Positions 19,374 to 27,643 of a DNA stretch of 64,000 bases are shown here, piece by piece. Numbering within the stretch: the stretch's first letter is position 1; each line of letters opens with the position of its first letter. The position numbers and the translations under genes are program-made. Where the stretch lies: positions 310,001 to 374,000 of the forward strand of contig NZ_JACIEJ010000001.1 of the NCBI RefSeq assembly GCF_014196795.1. Direction: 5' to 3'. A model generated the notes under the pieces. It ran no database searches. It was not told the origin of the DNA and saw nothing but the letters and a program-made list of their open reading frames with translations. The stretch is from Sagittula marina. Its GTDB lineage: Bacteria; Pseudomonadota; Alphaproteobacteria; Rhodobacterales; Rhodobacteraceae.

Positions 19374-22159
19374 ACTGTCTCGGTCATCAGCTTCGCCTGA
19401 TACGCTTTGAGTGTCGGGCGGGCAGCTGCGTATCTATTCTGCCCTCGGGCACAGATCAGATCCGGGAAGAGTCGGAAGAGTTCTTCACGTTGCGGGTTGT
19501 CCAATCCGGCCAGTGACATGTCTCCCGGCTGAAAGCTCTCGGTCCACGCGCCATCGGAATTCACCAATTCATGCCGATCAAACATGAAATGCACGTAGGT
19601 CACGCCCTTGCCCGGGCTGACACGTTTGATCCGGTCGCGGTGGGTCAGGCTGCCAGCGGCCGCCAGCACTTCATCTTCGCCAGTCAACAGCTGCACCAGA
19701 GCACCATTCAGCGATACCCGGTGCTGCGGAGAGACCAGCATGTCCCGCTCTGGCATTCCTTGCCCAAAGGCATTGGCGCGAATGTGGATAGGCTGAAGAC
19801 TGAGGTCATTGTGCAGCTGCCGGCCCGTCAGGGATTTTGAGCCACACCAGCGCACCGTCTGATATCCATTATCGCGTGTCAGGACGCGATCACCGACACG
19901 AATGTCGGCCACGTCGGCTTCTCCTGTGGCGGTCTTGATCCTCGTGCCGGGCGTGAAACAGGGCACATAATTGATATTCTCAATCTCGGAAAAGGTCAGC
20001 TTTGACCCGTCCAGCCACTTTACGGTGCCCGATTTCGGCCCGATCATGGCGATCGTGGCCGGTCCGGTGATGTTCAGAGTGTCGCCGAGGGTCTCATCCC
20101 CTTCGCCGCCAGTGATGGAAAATGCGCCACCGTTGTTCAGTGCGGGACCCGTGTTGAACGTGTCGTCCCCGTCGCCGCCGAACACCGTATCACCGGAGCC
20201 TGCCTGAAGCGTATCCGCACCACTGCCGCCATCCAGGCTGTCGCCACCTGCTCCGCCCGACAGGTCGTCGTCGCCCGCCCCGCCAAGCAGAGTATCGCGC
20301 CCATCTCCACCGCTCAGGCTGTCATCGCCATCGCCGCCGATCAACGTATCCGCGCCCGCTTCGCCCAGCAGCGTGTCCGCGCCTGCGCCCCCGTCGAGGC
20401 TGTCGTCTCCGGCTCCGCCCTCCACGGTATCGTTGCCATCCCCCGCCTGCACGGTGTCATTGCCCGCGCCAGCGACCACGGAATCGTCACCTGCGCCAGC
20501 CTCGATGCTGTCGTCATCATTTCCTGCAGCATTGTCGCCTGCGTCCACCCGATCGCCGTCGGGGTCGCCCATGTAGCCGGCGTCTATGGTATCCGCGCCA
20601 GAGGTTCCGGTCACGACCTCGTCGCTTGCGGTTGGAATGCCCATGGTTGCCAGAACGGCAGGCGATGCCACCGAGGACGGGGCCACGCCCATAAGCGTCA
20701 GGCTTTCGCCATTCGGGAAGCTCAGCACAGCATTGCCTGCACCGTCATCCGTGACTGTCACGTGTGCAGTGTTCACCTGTGCGCCGTCGATGTCGGTCAG
20801 GCCGGTGACGTCCAACTGATCGTTGGTGCTGCCATCGCCGCTGTCGGTCAGGTCGAAGCCGGTGACACGGTCCGCACCAGAACCATCGGCCAGCACCAGC
20901 GTATCGCGGCCACCACCCAAACGAATGGTCTCGATCTCATTGAAGTTCAGCGTATCCTGGCCGTCTGTGACCGTGCCGATTTCCGGGTTCACATGGGTCA
21001 GGTCGACTGTCAGGTCATCGGTGACAGCCGATAGATCCAGCACGTCGCCGTCTGTCTCCGCCACGCCCTCAGCATCGACCGTGTCATTGCCAAAGCCATT
21101 CTCGATAACAAAGGTATCGTCGCCCCAGCCGCCCCAAAGATAGTCGTCGCCTGCGCCGCCATGCAAGATATCGTTGTCGTACGATCCGCGCATCCAGTCG
21201 TTGCCGTCGCCGCCATACAGCGTGTCGTCGCCTTCGTTGCCCTCGACGGTGTCGTCGCCCGCACCGCCGTGGACCTCATCATTGCCGGTTTCGCCGTACA
21301 GGCTGTCAGAGCCGTCACCACCGAAGAGGATGTCGTCTCCCCCATTGCCGTAGATGCTGTCGTCGCCTGTGCCACCGGTGATCGTATCGTTACCTTCGGC
21401 ACCGCGGAGCGTGTCATTGCCATCGCCGCCATCAAGGCTGTCGGCCCCGGTGGACCCGATCATGCTGTCATCGCCGCCAAGGCCTTCGGCGTTGATCGGG
21501 GCTGCCGTCGCAGAGGCGTCTAGCGTATCGGCATGCTCTGTCAGCGTGACGTTTTCAATCTCGGCAAAGGTGCCGCTGTCCACGCCATCGCTGAAGCGCG
21601 CCGCCTCGTCCGCGCTGTAGCTGACCTCGACCCCCTTGGTCAGCGCCGAGAAATCCACCTGATCGCCAGAGGTTTCCTCGGCCTCGCCACCAATGAGCGT
21701 ATCGTCGTGCCAGTTGTCCTCAAGGAAGAACAGGTCATCGCCGTCGCCACCTGTCAGACTGTCGTTGTCGCTACCGCCTGAAAGAGTGTCATCGCCCGCA
21801 CCGCCATCTACGGTGTCATCGCCGTCACCGCTGTCGATGGAATCGCCGCCATCCCCGGCCATGATGACGTTCGCATCGCCGTCGGCAGTGACCGTATCAT
21901 CACCCTGGCTCAGTTGCAGCGTTTGGAAGTCGCTAAGGCTTCCGCTACTCAGCGTGGAATCTGTGCCCACGGCCCCCGCGTCGCCAATGGTGAAGGACGT
22001 GACACCATCGCTGATCGTCATGACCCCGGCGGCGTCAAAGTCGACGGAAAAGGCCGCGCCCAACGCGCTCATGTCCAGCGTGTCGCCGTTCACAGCATCA
22101 ATCCCCGACCAGAAGGTCGAGGAGTTCCAATTGCCCGTCGTGACCAAATACGTCGCCAT
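19370..22159 (-). CDS. RTX calcium-binding repeat protein with C-terminal Hint domain
   Basis: Predicted extracellular protein of 929 residues without a Sec signal, as expected for type I secretion. Residues about 85-350 and 560-700 contain long runs of RTX nonapeptides of the type GGxGxDxLx (for example GGAGDDTLSGGSDNDSLTGG), which bind calcium and fold outside the cell. Residues about 740-890 form a Hint domain starting CFTPGTRIKTATGEADVADI with MLVSPQHRVSLNG and YVHFMFDRHELV, the roseobacter Hint_2 type that can self-cleave. No ABC/MFP secretion genes lie nearby. A SARP-like regulator lies upstream on the same strand. The biological role (adhesin, surface layer, toxin or cell aggregation) is undetermined. 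Confidence 0.9.
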   Translation of the reverse strand: MATYLVTTGNWNSSTFWSGIDAVNGDTLDMSALGAAFSVDFDAAGVMTISDGVTSFTIGDAGAVGTDSTLSSGSLSDFQTLQLSQGDDTVTADGDANVIMAGDGGDSIDSGDGDDTVDGGAGDDTLSGGSDNDSLTGGDGDDLFFLEDNWHDDTLIGGEAEETSGDQVDFSALTKGVEVSYSADEAARFSDGVDSGTFAEIENVTLTEHADTLDASATAAPINAEGLGGDDSMIGSTGADSLDGGDGNDTLRGAEGNDTITGGTGDDSIYGNGGDDILFGGDGSDSLYGETGNDEVHGGAGDDTVEGNEGDDTLYGGDGNDWMRGSYDNDILHGGAGDDYLWGGWGDDTFVIENGFGNDTVDAEGVAETDGDVLDLSAVTDDLTVDLTHVNPEIGTVTDGQDTLNFNEIETIRLGGGRDTLVLADGSGADRVTGFDLTDSGDGSTNDQLDVTGLTDIDGAQVNTAHVTVTDDGAGNAVLSFPNGESLTLMGVAPSSVASPAVLATMGIPTASDEVVTGTSGADTIDAGYMGDPDGDRVDAGDNAAGNDDDSIEAGAGDDSVVAGAGNDTVQAGDGNDTVEGGAGDDSLDGGAGADTLLGEAGADTLIGGDGDDSLSGGDGRDTLLGGAGDDDLSGGAGGDSLDGGSGADTLQAGSGDTVFGGDGDDTFNTGPALNNGGAFSITGGEGDETLGDTLNITGPATIAMIGPKSGTVKWLDGSKLTFSEIENINYVPCFTPGTRIKTATGEADVADIRVGDRVLTRDNGYQTVRWCGSKSLTGRQLHNDLSLQPIHIRANAFGQGMPERDMLVSPQHRVSLNGALVQLLTGEDEVLAAAGSLTHRDRIKRVSPGKGVTYVHFMFDRHELVNSDGAWTESFQPGDMSLAGLDNPQREELFRLFPDLICARGQNRYAAARPTLKAYQAKLMTETV

Positions 22160-22400
22160 TCTTAGCGCCTTTCACCTGTGCATGCAGAAAACGACCCGAT
22201 CGGGCCTGTGAGTGGTTCAGTGCTTAGGACTGAGGACCGTATTTCCTGTCATTGCACAATTCATTCCCGTGGAACTTCTGTTCCAGCCTCTAGAAACAGT
22301 GCGAATGTGGCTAGAATAGGCTGTTTAGTGGGTAATCTAGAGATACCACAAAGATTGTCTGGAAATTATCACGAATCTTCGAGGTCTCGCCAGGAGCGCT

Positions 22401-24008
22401 TCACAGCAAGCCGCGCACCGGTTCTAAAAGTCCCTTGTTGCGCAGCGTTCGTACCGGATACGCGGGATCATTTACCATCGCATCAAGCGAAAATCCCGGT
22501 TCGATCTTTGCCATCTTTTCGGCAACGCTCTGCGCTTTTTGAAGCTCCCCCGTCGCAGCGTACAGCGCGAGCAAAGAGCGATGCGCAGGTCGTGACAGGG
22601 GTGCCGCGCGGGTTGCCGCTTCTGCGGCGATGATCGCCTCGTCGTTGCGGTTGCACGCGATTGAGATGAAGCAATGCCCCGTATCCCAGTAGTGTTTGAA
22701 CGGGGAGGACCGCGCCACGCTGCACGCCCGTGCCGAGGTGTCAAAAGCCTTTTGCAACTCGCCGGACCCCATATAGGCCTCCGACATGGATTTCAGGGCA
22801 TAGGCGCTGGTCGGATTGCGCTCCAGCGATGTGCGGGCCAGATCCATGACCCCGGCAGTGTCTCCAAAGGCCGTGCTGCGCACCTTGGACACGATGGCCT
22901 GCACAAGCCCGTTGTCGGAATCCAGCTCCATGGCGCGATAATACAGTTCCACTGCCTCTTCCATCAGCGCGGCCTGATCGGCCTCCGCCAATTCCATCAT
23001 TTGCGTCAGGCGAATCAGGCTGCTCCATGCCAGATACAGACCGTTCTCATCATGACGAAAGGCCTGATCCATCAGCCCATAGGCCTCGCGCAGCGCGTCC
23101 TGATCAAAGCTGAACATACGATAAAGGCCCAGACGTGACAGCGCGGTCGAGCGCGTCTCAGGCCGGTCCTTGGCCAGCACGTGCGGCAATTTCCCGACGA
23201 TCTGATCGGCGGCCTCGAACACGGTCCGCGCGATTTCGGTTTCCGATTGCATGATCGCCTCAAGCCGGTCGATACGCTGCAATTTCGAATACAAAATGCG
23301 GGCCGTCGGTTGGTGAATGGCTTTGATGAACAGCATGTGGCCATTGCCTTCATGCACCAGCTGGCTTTGGATCATGACATCTGATTGTGGCGCATCCGTC
23401 GAGCCGATCATGTCCGGATCGGCCTGTCGCCATGCACGGACTTGCTCTGATATATTCTCGCCGATCTGGTTGGACAGCACATCGCAGGTCATGCGGTCAC
23501 GACCTGGCGCTGTCTCATCCACGCGACATGTAATCAGAATACCGCGAATCTCTTTTGGCCCGGCCCGCGCGATCATCGCCTGGAGCTGCGCGCGCTCCTG
23601 TCTCAGCCAATCTTCGAATTCCGGATCGCGTGCATCCAGCCCTTCGAGCAGCTCGATACGCTCGTTCCCCGGCACCACTTCTTCAAGCAGATCGACGCGG
23701 AGGCGGGCTTCATCCAGACCGATACTGGCACGGTCGGTCTGTAAAAGGTCGGCATCCTCGCCAAGAGCGGTGCGAAGCTTTGACAAGGCTTGCCGCAGAT
23801 TGGCGCTGGCTTGTTCAGGACCGAAGCTGGACCAAAGCTTGTCTTCCAGCCAGCGGCGTGGACGTTCCATGCCGGGACTGAGCGCAAGGAGCGCGACCAG
23901 AGCCTGATTTTTCGCCCCCTTAGGGGTCCGGTCCACACCCGTGACTGAGGTTAACCGCAACGGCCCGAGCACGTTAATCTTGAACAGATTCTGCCTGTAC
24001 CCCGCCAT
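22401..24008 (-). CDS. SARP-family transcriptional regulator with BTAD/TPR region
   Basis: Predicted DNA-binding activator of 535 residues. Residues about 8-100 form an OmpR-like winged helix (INVLGPLRL, QALVALLALSPGMERPRRWL, EDKLWSSFGPEQASANLRQA), the signature of SARP/BTAD regulators. Residues about 100-135 continue with bacterial transcriptional activation domain sequence. The C-terminal half (from about 270) is helical and TPR-like (YRMFSFDQDALREAYGLMDQ, SLLALYAATGELQKAQSVAE). It lies 241 bases upstream of the RTX gene in the same orientation and divergent from the haloperoxidase-like gene at 24166, so either could be its target. Confidence 0.82.
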   Translation of the reverse strand: MAGYRQNLFKINVLGPLRLTSVTGVDRTPKGAKNQALVALLALSPGMERPRRWLEDKLWSSFGPEQASANLRQALSKLRTALGEDADLLQTDRASIGLDEARLRVDLLEEVVPGNERIELLEGLDARDPEFEDWLRQERAQLQAMIARAGPKEIRGILITCRVDETAPGRDRMTCDVLSNQIGENISEQVRAWRQADPDMIGSTDAPQSDVMIQSQLVHEGNGHMLFIKAIHQPTARILYSKLQRIDRLEAIMQSETEIARTVFEAADQIVGKLPHVLAKDRPETRSTALSRLGLYRMFSFDQDALREAYGLMDQAFRHDENGLYLAWSSLIRLTQMMELAEADQAALMEEAVELYYRAMELDSDNGLVQAIVSKVRSTAFGDTAGVMDLARTSLERNPTSAYALKSMSEAYMGSGELQKAFDTSARACSVARSSPFKHYWDTGHCFISIACNRNDEAIIAAEAATRAAPLSRPAHRSLLALYAATGELQKAQSVAEKMAKIEPGFSLDAMVNDPAYPVRTLRNKGLLEPVRGLL

Positions 24009-24165
24009 GTCAACCTCCGAATTACCTTAAGGAAGCTAGCATCGGACCTTCAACCTCGCAACAGGCGTAAATTTTCCGTAAATAGTCTTAGCGTCAAGCG
24101 ACAGCTTTTGACGCACACTGTGGTGCTGGCCAACATGGCAGCGTTTATATGGAAGGACTTTTGCC

Positions 24166-25278
24166 ATGAGTTTGTTCGGTCTCGACAACCATCAAAATCA
24201 CCAGAACCATCAGAACCACCAAAATCATCAGAACCATCAAAATCACCAGAACCACCAAAACCACCAAAACCACCAGTCCACCGAGAACCACCAAGGCGGC
24301 CCTGACACCGGATTTTCCGGATCGGCTTTGGGAGCTGCGCGGGACGGGACTGTGGGCTTCTGGGATGGCAGCGCTGACCGCGAACCGATGAATGCCAACC
24401 GGTCAAGCTGGTCCGCCTTGAAAGCCATGGGGTCCTCGCAGCGGCGCGCGGTTCTGGACACTGTGCTGAACACCCTCTCCGGTGTCGCGCTCGACGACGG
24501 CACAGCCGCAAACACCGAAGGGCGGGTGTCGGTGGCCGGGCAAACCGTGGTCACGCTGAAAAAGCCCTCCAACGCGTTCCTTGCTGAAAAGCAACTTCCG
24601 TGGCTGCGCACTTATGCTGACCTGCGTGCCGATCGGTTGAACGAGATCATCATGCAGACCGGCGACATCCAGAGCTTCTTTGCCTTGGTCGGCTATATGG
24701 CCACGGACGCCACTAAGTGGACGCTTTGCCTGAATCAGGCGATCTACCGGCTGTGTACCGCTCTGGAGATGCCGTTAAAGCATGGCTTCGATGCGGCGCG
24801 TCCGATTGCCATGTCCTGTAAAGTGCAGCCAATCATTCAGACCCCGCCGCACGGCACTTGGCCTTCAGGTCACGCGACCGAGAGCTTTGCCTCCGCCACT
24901 TTGCTGACGCGCCTGTTTTACAACCGGGGTTTCAACCCCGCCGAAGAGATTGCCAACGGCAACGAGCTGTTCCGCCATGCAGAACGTATCGCCATGAACC
25001 GCACCATTGCGGGGGTCCATTTCCCGAGCGACAGCATGGCGGGTGCGGTGATGGGCGTCACGCTGGCCGAAGCATTGGTCCGCTTGCTTGACGGTGAAAC
25101 GGAAACAACCGCACGCCTCTATCACGGTGACACATACGAGGGCGATTTCACCTTGGCCCTGCTGTCGGATGCGTTCAAGGACGACAGTGTCATCGAAACC
25201 AGCACCGTTTCGCTCGATCCCAATCTTGTTCCGGCATGGCTGCGTGACATGTGGCAAGAGGCCAAGGCAGAATGGTGA
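24166..25278 (+). CDS. PAP2/vanadium-haloperoxidase-fold enzyme with N-terminal NHQ repeats
   Basis: Predicted vanadium-dependent haloperoxidase or acid-phosphatase-fold enzyme, 370 residues. All vanadate/phosphate-site residues are present: Lys205 and Arg212-Pro213 (KHGFDAARP), PSGH at 233-236, Arg279, His285 and Asp289 (NRTIAGVHFPSD). Sequence alone does not separate haloperoxidase from phosphatase. Residues 8-37 are ten tandem NHQ triplets plus an eleventh after STE, a very unusual, His-rich N-terminus. No signal peptide is seen. AAGGA precedes the ATG by about 8 bases. Flanked by a SARP-type regulator (divergent) and an S8 protease (convergent), with a second haloperoxidase-like gene 2.4 kb away. 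Confidence 0.82.
   Translation: MSLFGLDNHQNHQNHQNHQNHQNHQNHQNHQNHQNHQSTENHQGGPDTGFSGSALGAARDGTVGFWDGSADREPMNANRSSWSALKAMGSSQRRAVLDTVLNTLSGVALDDGTAANTEGRVSVAGQTVVTLKKPSNAFLAEKQLPWLRTYADLRADRLNEIIMQTGDIQSFFALVGYMATDATKWTLCLNQAIYRLCTALEMPLKHGFDAARPIAMSCKVQPIIQTPPHGTWPSGHATESFASATLLTRLFYNRGFNPAEEIANGNELFRHAERIAMNRTIAGVHFPSDSMAGAVMGVTLAEALVRLLDGETETTARLYHGDTYEGDFTLALLSDAFKDDSVIETSTVSLDPNLVPAWLRDMWQEAKAEW
24187..24294 (+). repeat. Tandem 9-bp repeats encoding Asn-His-Gln
   Basis: Ten head-to-tail copies of AAYCAYCAR (24187-24276), one 9-bp interruption encoding Ser-Thr-Glu, then an eleventh copy at 24286-24294. Copies differ only at third codon positions, so every copy encodes Asn-His-Gln. Being a multiple of three, copy changes would lengthen the protein without shifting frame. 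Confidence 0.95.
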
Positions 25279-25308
25279 AGCCACCAACCGCCTGAACGCG
25301 GTCAGACA

Positions 25309-25335
25309 ACCGGGGCGCAGGCACGGCGCCCCGGT
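25309..25335. terminator. Bidirectional hairpin between the PAP2 gene and the S8 protease gene
   Basis: Perfect 10-bp stem ACCGGGGCGC (25309-25318) / GCGCCCCGGT (25326-25335) with a 7-base loop, in the 64-base gap between convergent genes. A short T-rich stretch (GGTGTTT) follows on the plus side; it probably terminates transcription from both directions. Confidence 0.68.
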
Positions 25336-25342
25336 CGGTGTT

Positions 25343-27385
25343 TCAGGCGATCTCGGTTTGCGCTTTGCTGCGGGCTGGCAGAGGGACGACGACATAGGCG
25401 CCAAGCCGGTCCGCCTGCGGGTCCGGCACCGCGAAAAGATCGAGCACGTCAGGGTCGAAATCGTCCAGTTGTGTGCTCTCTGACTTGAACAGGTTTTCTT
25501 GCAGCCGACCGGCGGACAAGGCCAAGGCCCGGGTCACACGGCCTGCGGCTGCACTGGTGCCGCCGATGCGCGCGCGCTGACCGGACAGCAATCCGGTTGC
25601 AGCCATGCCGCCAGAGGCTCTGCCGATTTCCACGGGGGCAGAGACGGTCGGTCCGACCAGACCCCAGGTTGCCCCTTGCGCGGTATAAACGGCGGGCTCG
25701 TAGTTTTCCGGCGCCTGACCTGCGAGGCGCCCGGTGTACATCGCGGCACCCACCGTCACAACTTGCCGCGCCTGCGCGGTGCACAAGGCGTTGTGACTGC
25801 CGTCGCGGCAGACGGGGCCGTTGGGACCGGGGCGGGTGTAGTCGGCCGTGAAGGCGTTCCAATCATACGATCCTGCATGGTCGAAATGCGCCTGACGTCC
25901 GCGCAACACGCTGCCCGGCAGGCTGTCGTCGCGCTGGATCTGGACCAGAAGTTCGCCGGGCACGTCAGCCTCTGCTGCGATCGTCCATGCGCCCGGAGGT
26001 GCGACGGGTTCGCCTGTTTTCCGGGCGACCGTCGGTGCCAAGGCCAGGACGTAATGTGCCGCTTCGACCACCCCTTCGCCCTGATCGCGAGCAGGCTGAT
26101 GGTACAGGCGGGCCACCACGTCCCCATGGGCATTTTCGAGGGAGCAGACCTCCCCCTCCGCGACGCTCAGCGGGCCAGAGGCGGTGCCATCGGGCGTGGT
26201 GATGTTCAAGGTTAACGCACTGCTCGCGGCGTCCCGCAGATGCAGTTCTACGTAACTGGACGTCATGTCATCGGGCAAGACACGCACAGTGACCTCTGCC
26301 GAACCGGGCAGCTCCCAGCGTGCAGTCAGATCGGCGCGGTAGCCGTTGCCAAAGGACCAGACGAGGCGCACGGGCTGGCCGGTCGCGGCCTCCCAGCGTT
26401 GAGCTTCGCGGGCCAATTGGCATTCGACAAAGCGCGATCCATCTTTTGGTCCCGCCGACACGCCCAAAGACAGGTTCACGATGACCGGCGCGGAGGGATC
26501 GACGCTCGCCGCCAGACGCAAAATCCAGCGAAGTCCTTGCAGGACATAGCTTTCAAACCAGACGCCAGAGGTGTCATCCACTGTCTCCGCCGGGAGTTGG
26601 ACCGCCAGCAAAGGCCAGTCCGCAACCGGGTCGCCACTGTTCGGATCGGCCCCGGCGGCAAGGTCCAGAACATGGGTGCCATGCGCGCGCGAAACCCGTC
26701 CGATGGGGCTATTTAGATAGGTGTCGAGGGCTGCATAGACCTTGGTTTCCCGCTCGGCCAGCAGCGGCTCGATATCGTCGGCGTTCAGGACCAAACCGGA
26801 AAGCACGCCGCCCTCGGCGCTGCGGCTTTCCAGCGCCTGTAGCCAGATGGCGTGAAAGCGCGTCTCTGTGCCGCGCCGAAACCGCTGGTTCAAAAAGCCG
26901 ATGCCATCGTCGATGATCGCCACGATGGGCGTGCCGGGGCTGTGTGTGGCGGACTGGGGCGAAGACTTGGGACCTGGGGCGCTGGGCGTATCGTCGAGGC
27001 GGATCGGCACGCCGGTGTCCAAGACCTCGAACAAGGCGGCGTGCTGCGTGTCCGGTGTCCCGACACGACGGTAAAGCGCATATTCGTCCGGCACGCCGCT
27101 CAGCATGTTCGGGTCATCAATGCGGGCGTCCAGCGCCTGTGCCTCGTGGGGGTCCATCAGCAGTGTGCTGTCCTGCGTCACCGCTGCTTTGAATGCCGTG
27201 CGTGCAGTTTCCGGGGTGTCGCCAGAGAGCCGGATGAAGATCGGTTCGTACTCAGTGCCGCTGTCGGGCCGCGCTGGATGCAACGCGACAGCGCGCTTTG
27301 TGAGAAGGCGCGACCAGTCGAGGTAGGAATCTCTGAAATGTGCAGCGCGCGCGGCGGTCCACTTGAAATATGGGTAAGAAGCCAT
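25343..27385 (-). CDS. Subtilisin-like serine protease (S8 family)
   Basis: Predicted S8 peptidase of 680 residues. The catalytic triad is visible: Asp159 in VAIIDDGIG, His235 in RAHGTHVLDLAAG and Ser611 in IGGTSAAAGRV. A long insertion (about residues 350-540) separates His and Ser, larger than in subtilisin. There is no signal peptide, prodomain or membrane segment, so it looks cytoplasmic or non-classically exported. A TTG at 27445 would extend it 20 residues, but GGGGAA six bases before the ATG at 27385 favours the shorter form. Divergent from the haloperoxidase-like gene across about 258 bases. Confidence 0.85.
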   Translation of the reverse strand: MASYPYFKWTAARAAHFRDSYLDWSRLLTKRAVALHPARPDSGTEYEPIFIRLSGDTPETARTAFKAAVTQDSTLLMDPHEAQALDARIDDPNMLSGVPDEYALYRRVGTPDTQHAALFEVLDTGVPIRLDDTPSAPGPKSSPQSATHSPGTPIVAIIDDGIGFLNQRFRRGTETRFHAIWLQALESRSAEGGVLSGLVLNADDIEPLLAERETKVYAALDTYLNSPIGRVSRAHGTHVLDLAAGADPNSGDPVADWPLLAVQLPAETVDDTSGVWFESYVLQGLRWILRLAASVDPSAPVIVNLSLGVSAGPKDGSRFVECQLAREAQRWEAATGQPVRLVWSFGNGYRADLTARWELPGSAEVTVRVLPDDMTSSYVELHLRDAASSALTLNITTPDGTASGPLSVAEGEVCSLENAHGDVVARLYHQPARDQGEGVVEAAHYVLALAPTVARKTGEPVAPPGAWTIAAEADVPGELLVQIQRDDSLPGSVLRGRQAHFDHAGSYDWNAFTADYTRPGPNGPVCRDGSHNALCTAQARQVVTVGAAMYTGRLAGQAPENYEPAVYTAQGATWGLVGPTVSAPVEIGRASGGMAATGLLSGQRARIGGTSAAAGRVTRALALSAGRLQENLFKSESTQLDDFDPDVLDLFAVPDPQADRLGAYVVVPLPARSKAQTEIA

Positions 27386-27643
27386 GCGTAATTCCCCGTT
27401 GTCACAAAATAAGGCAAGCAAAGGCGGTTCGAGGCGATCGGTCAAGCAAGCCTCTGGGATGTCTTGACCATTTGCGCAGAATTCACGGCAGTTTGCACCG
27501 TTTGCGGTGATGGTTACTGCTCACGATGAGACGGATTCACGCTGAAGCCCACTTTTGATCACGCTGCAATCACGCAGGCCTCTCAATGTAATTTTAACGC
27601 AACGTCACAAGGCGCATAGCGCAATCGTCCTTTGGGGGATCAC

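Noticed and set aside
20200-21900. Plus-strand frames of 60-120 codons across the RTX gene
   Set aside because: Ser/Pro-rich shadows of the nonapeptide repeat DNA on the other strand.
24187-24294. CRISPR-like or phase-variable repeat
   Set aside because: Units are 9 bp and contiguous, with no spacers; copy changes do not shift the frame, so neither CRISPR nor on-off phase variation fits.
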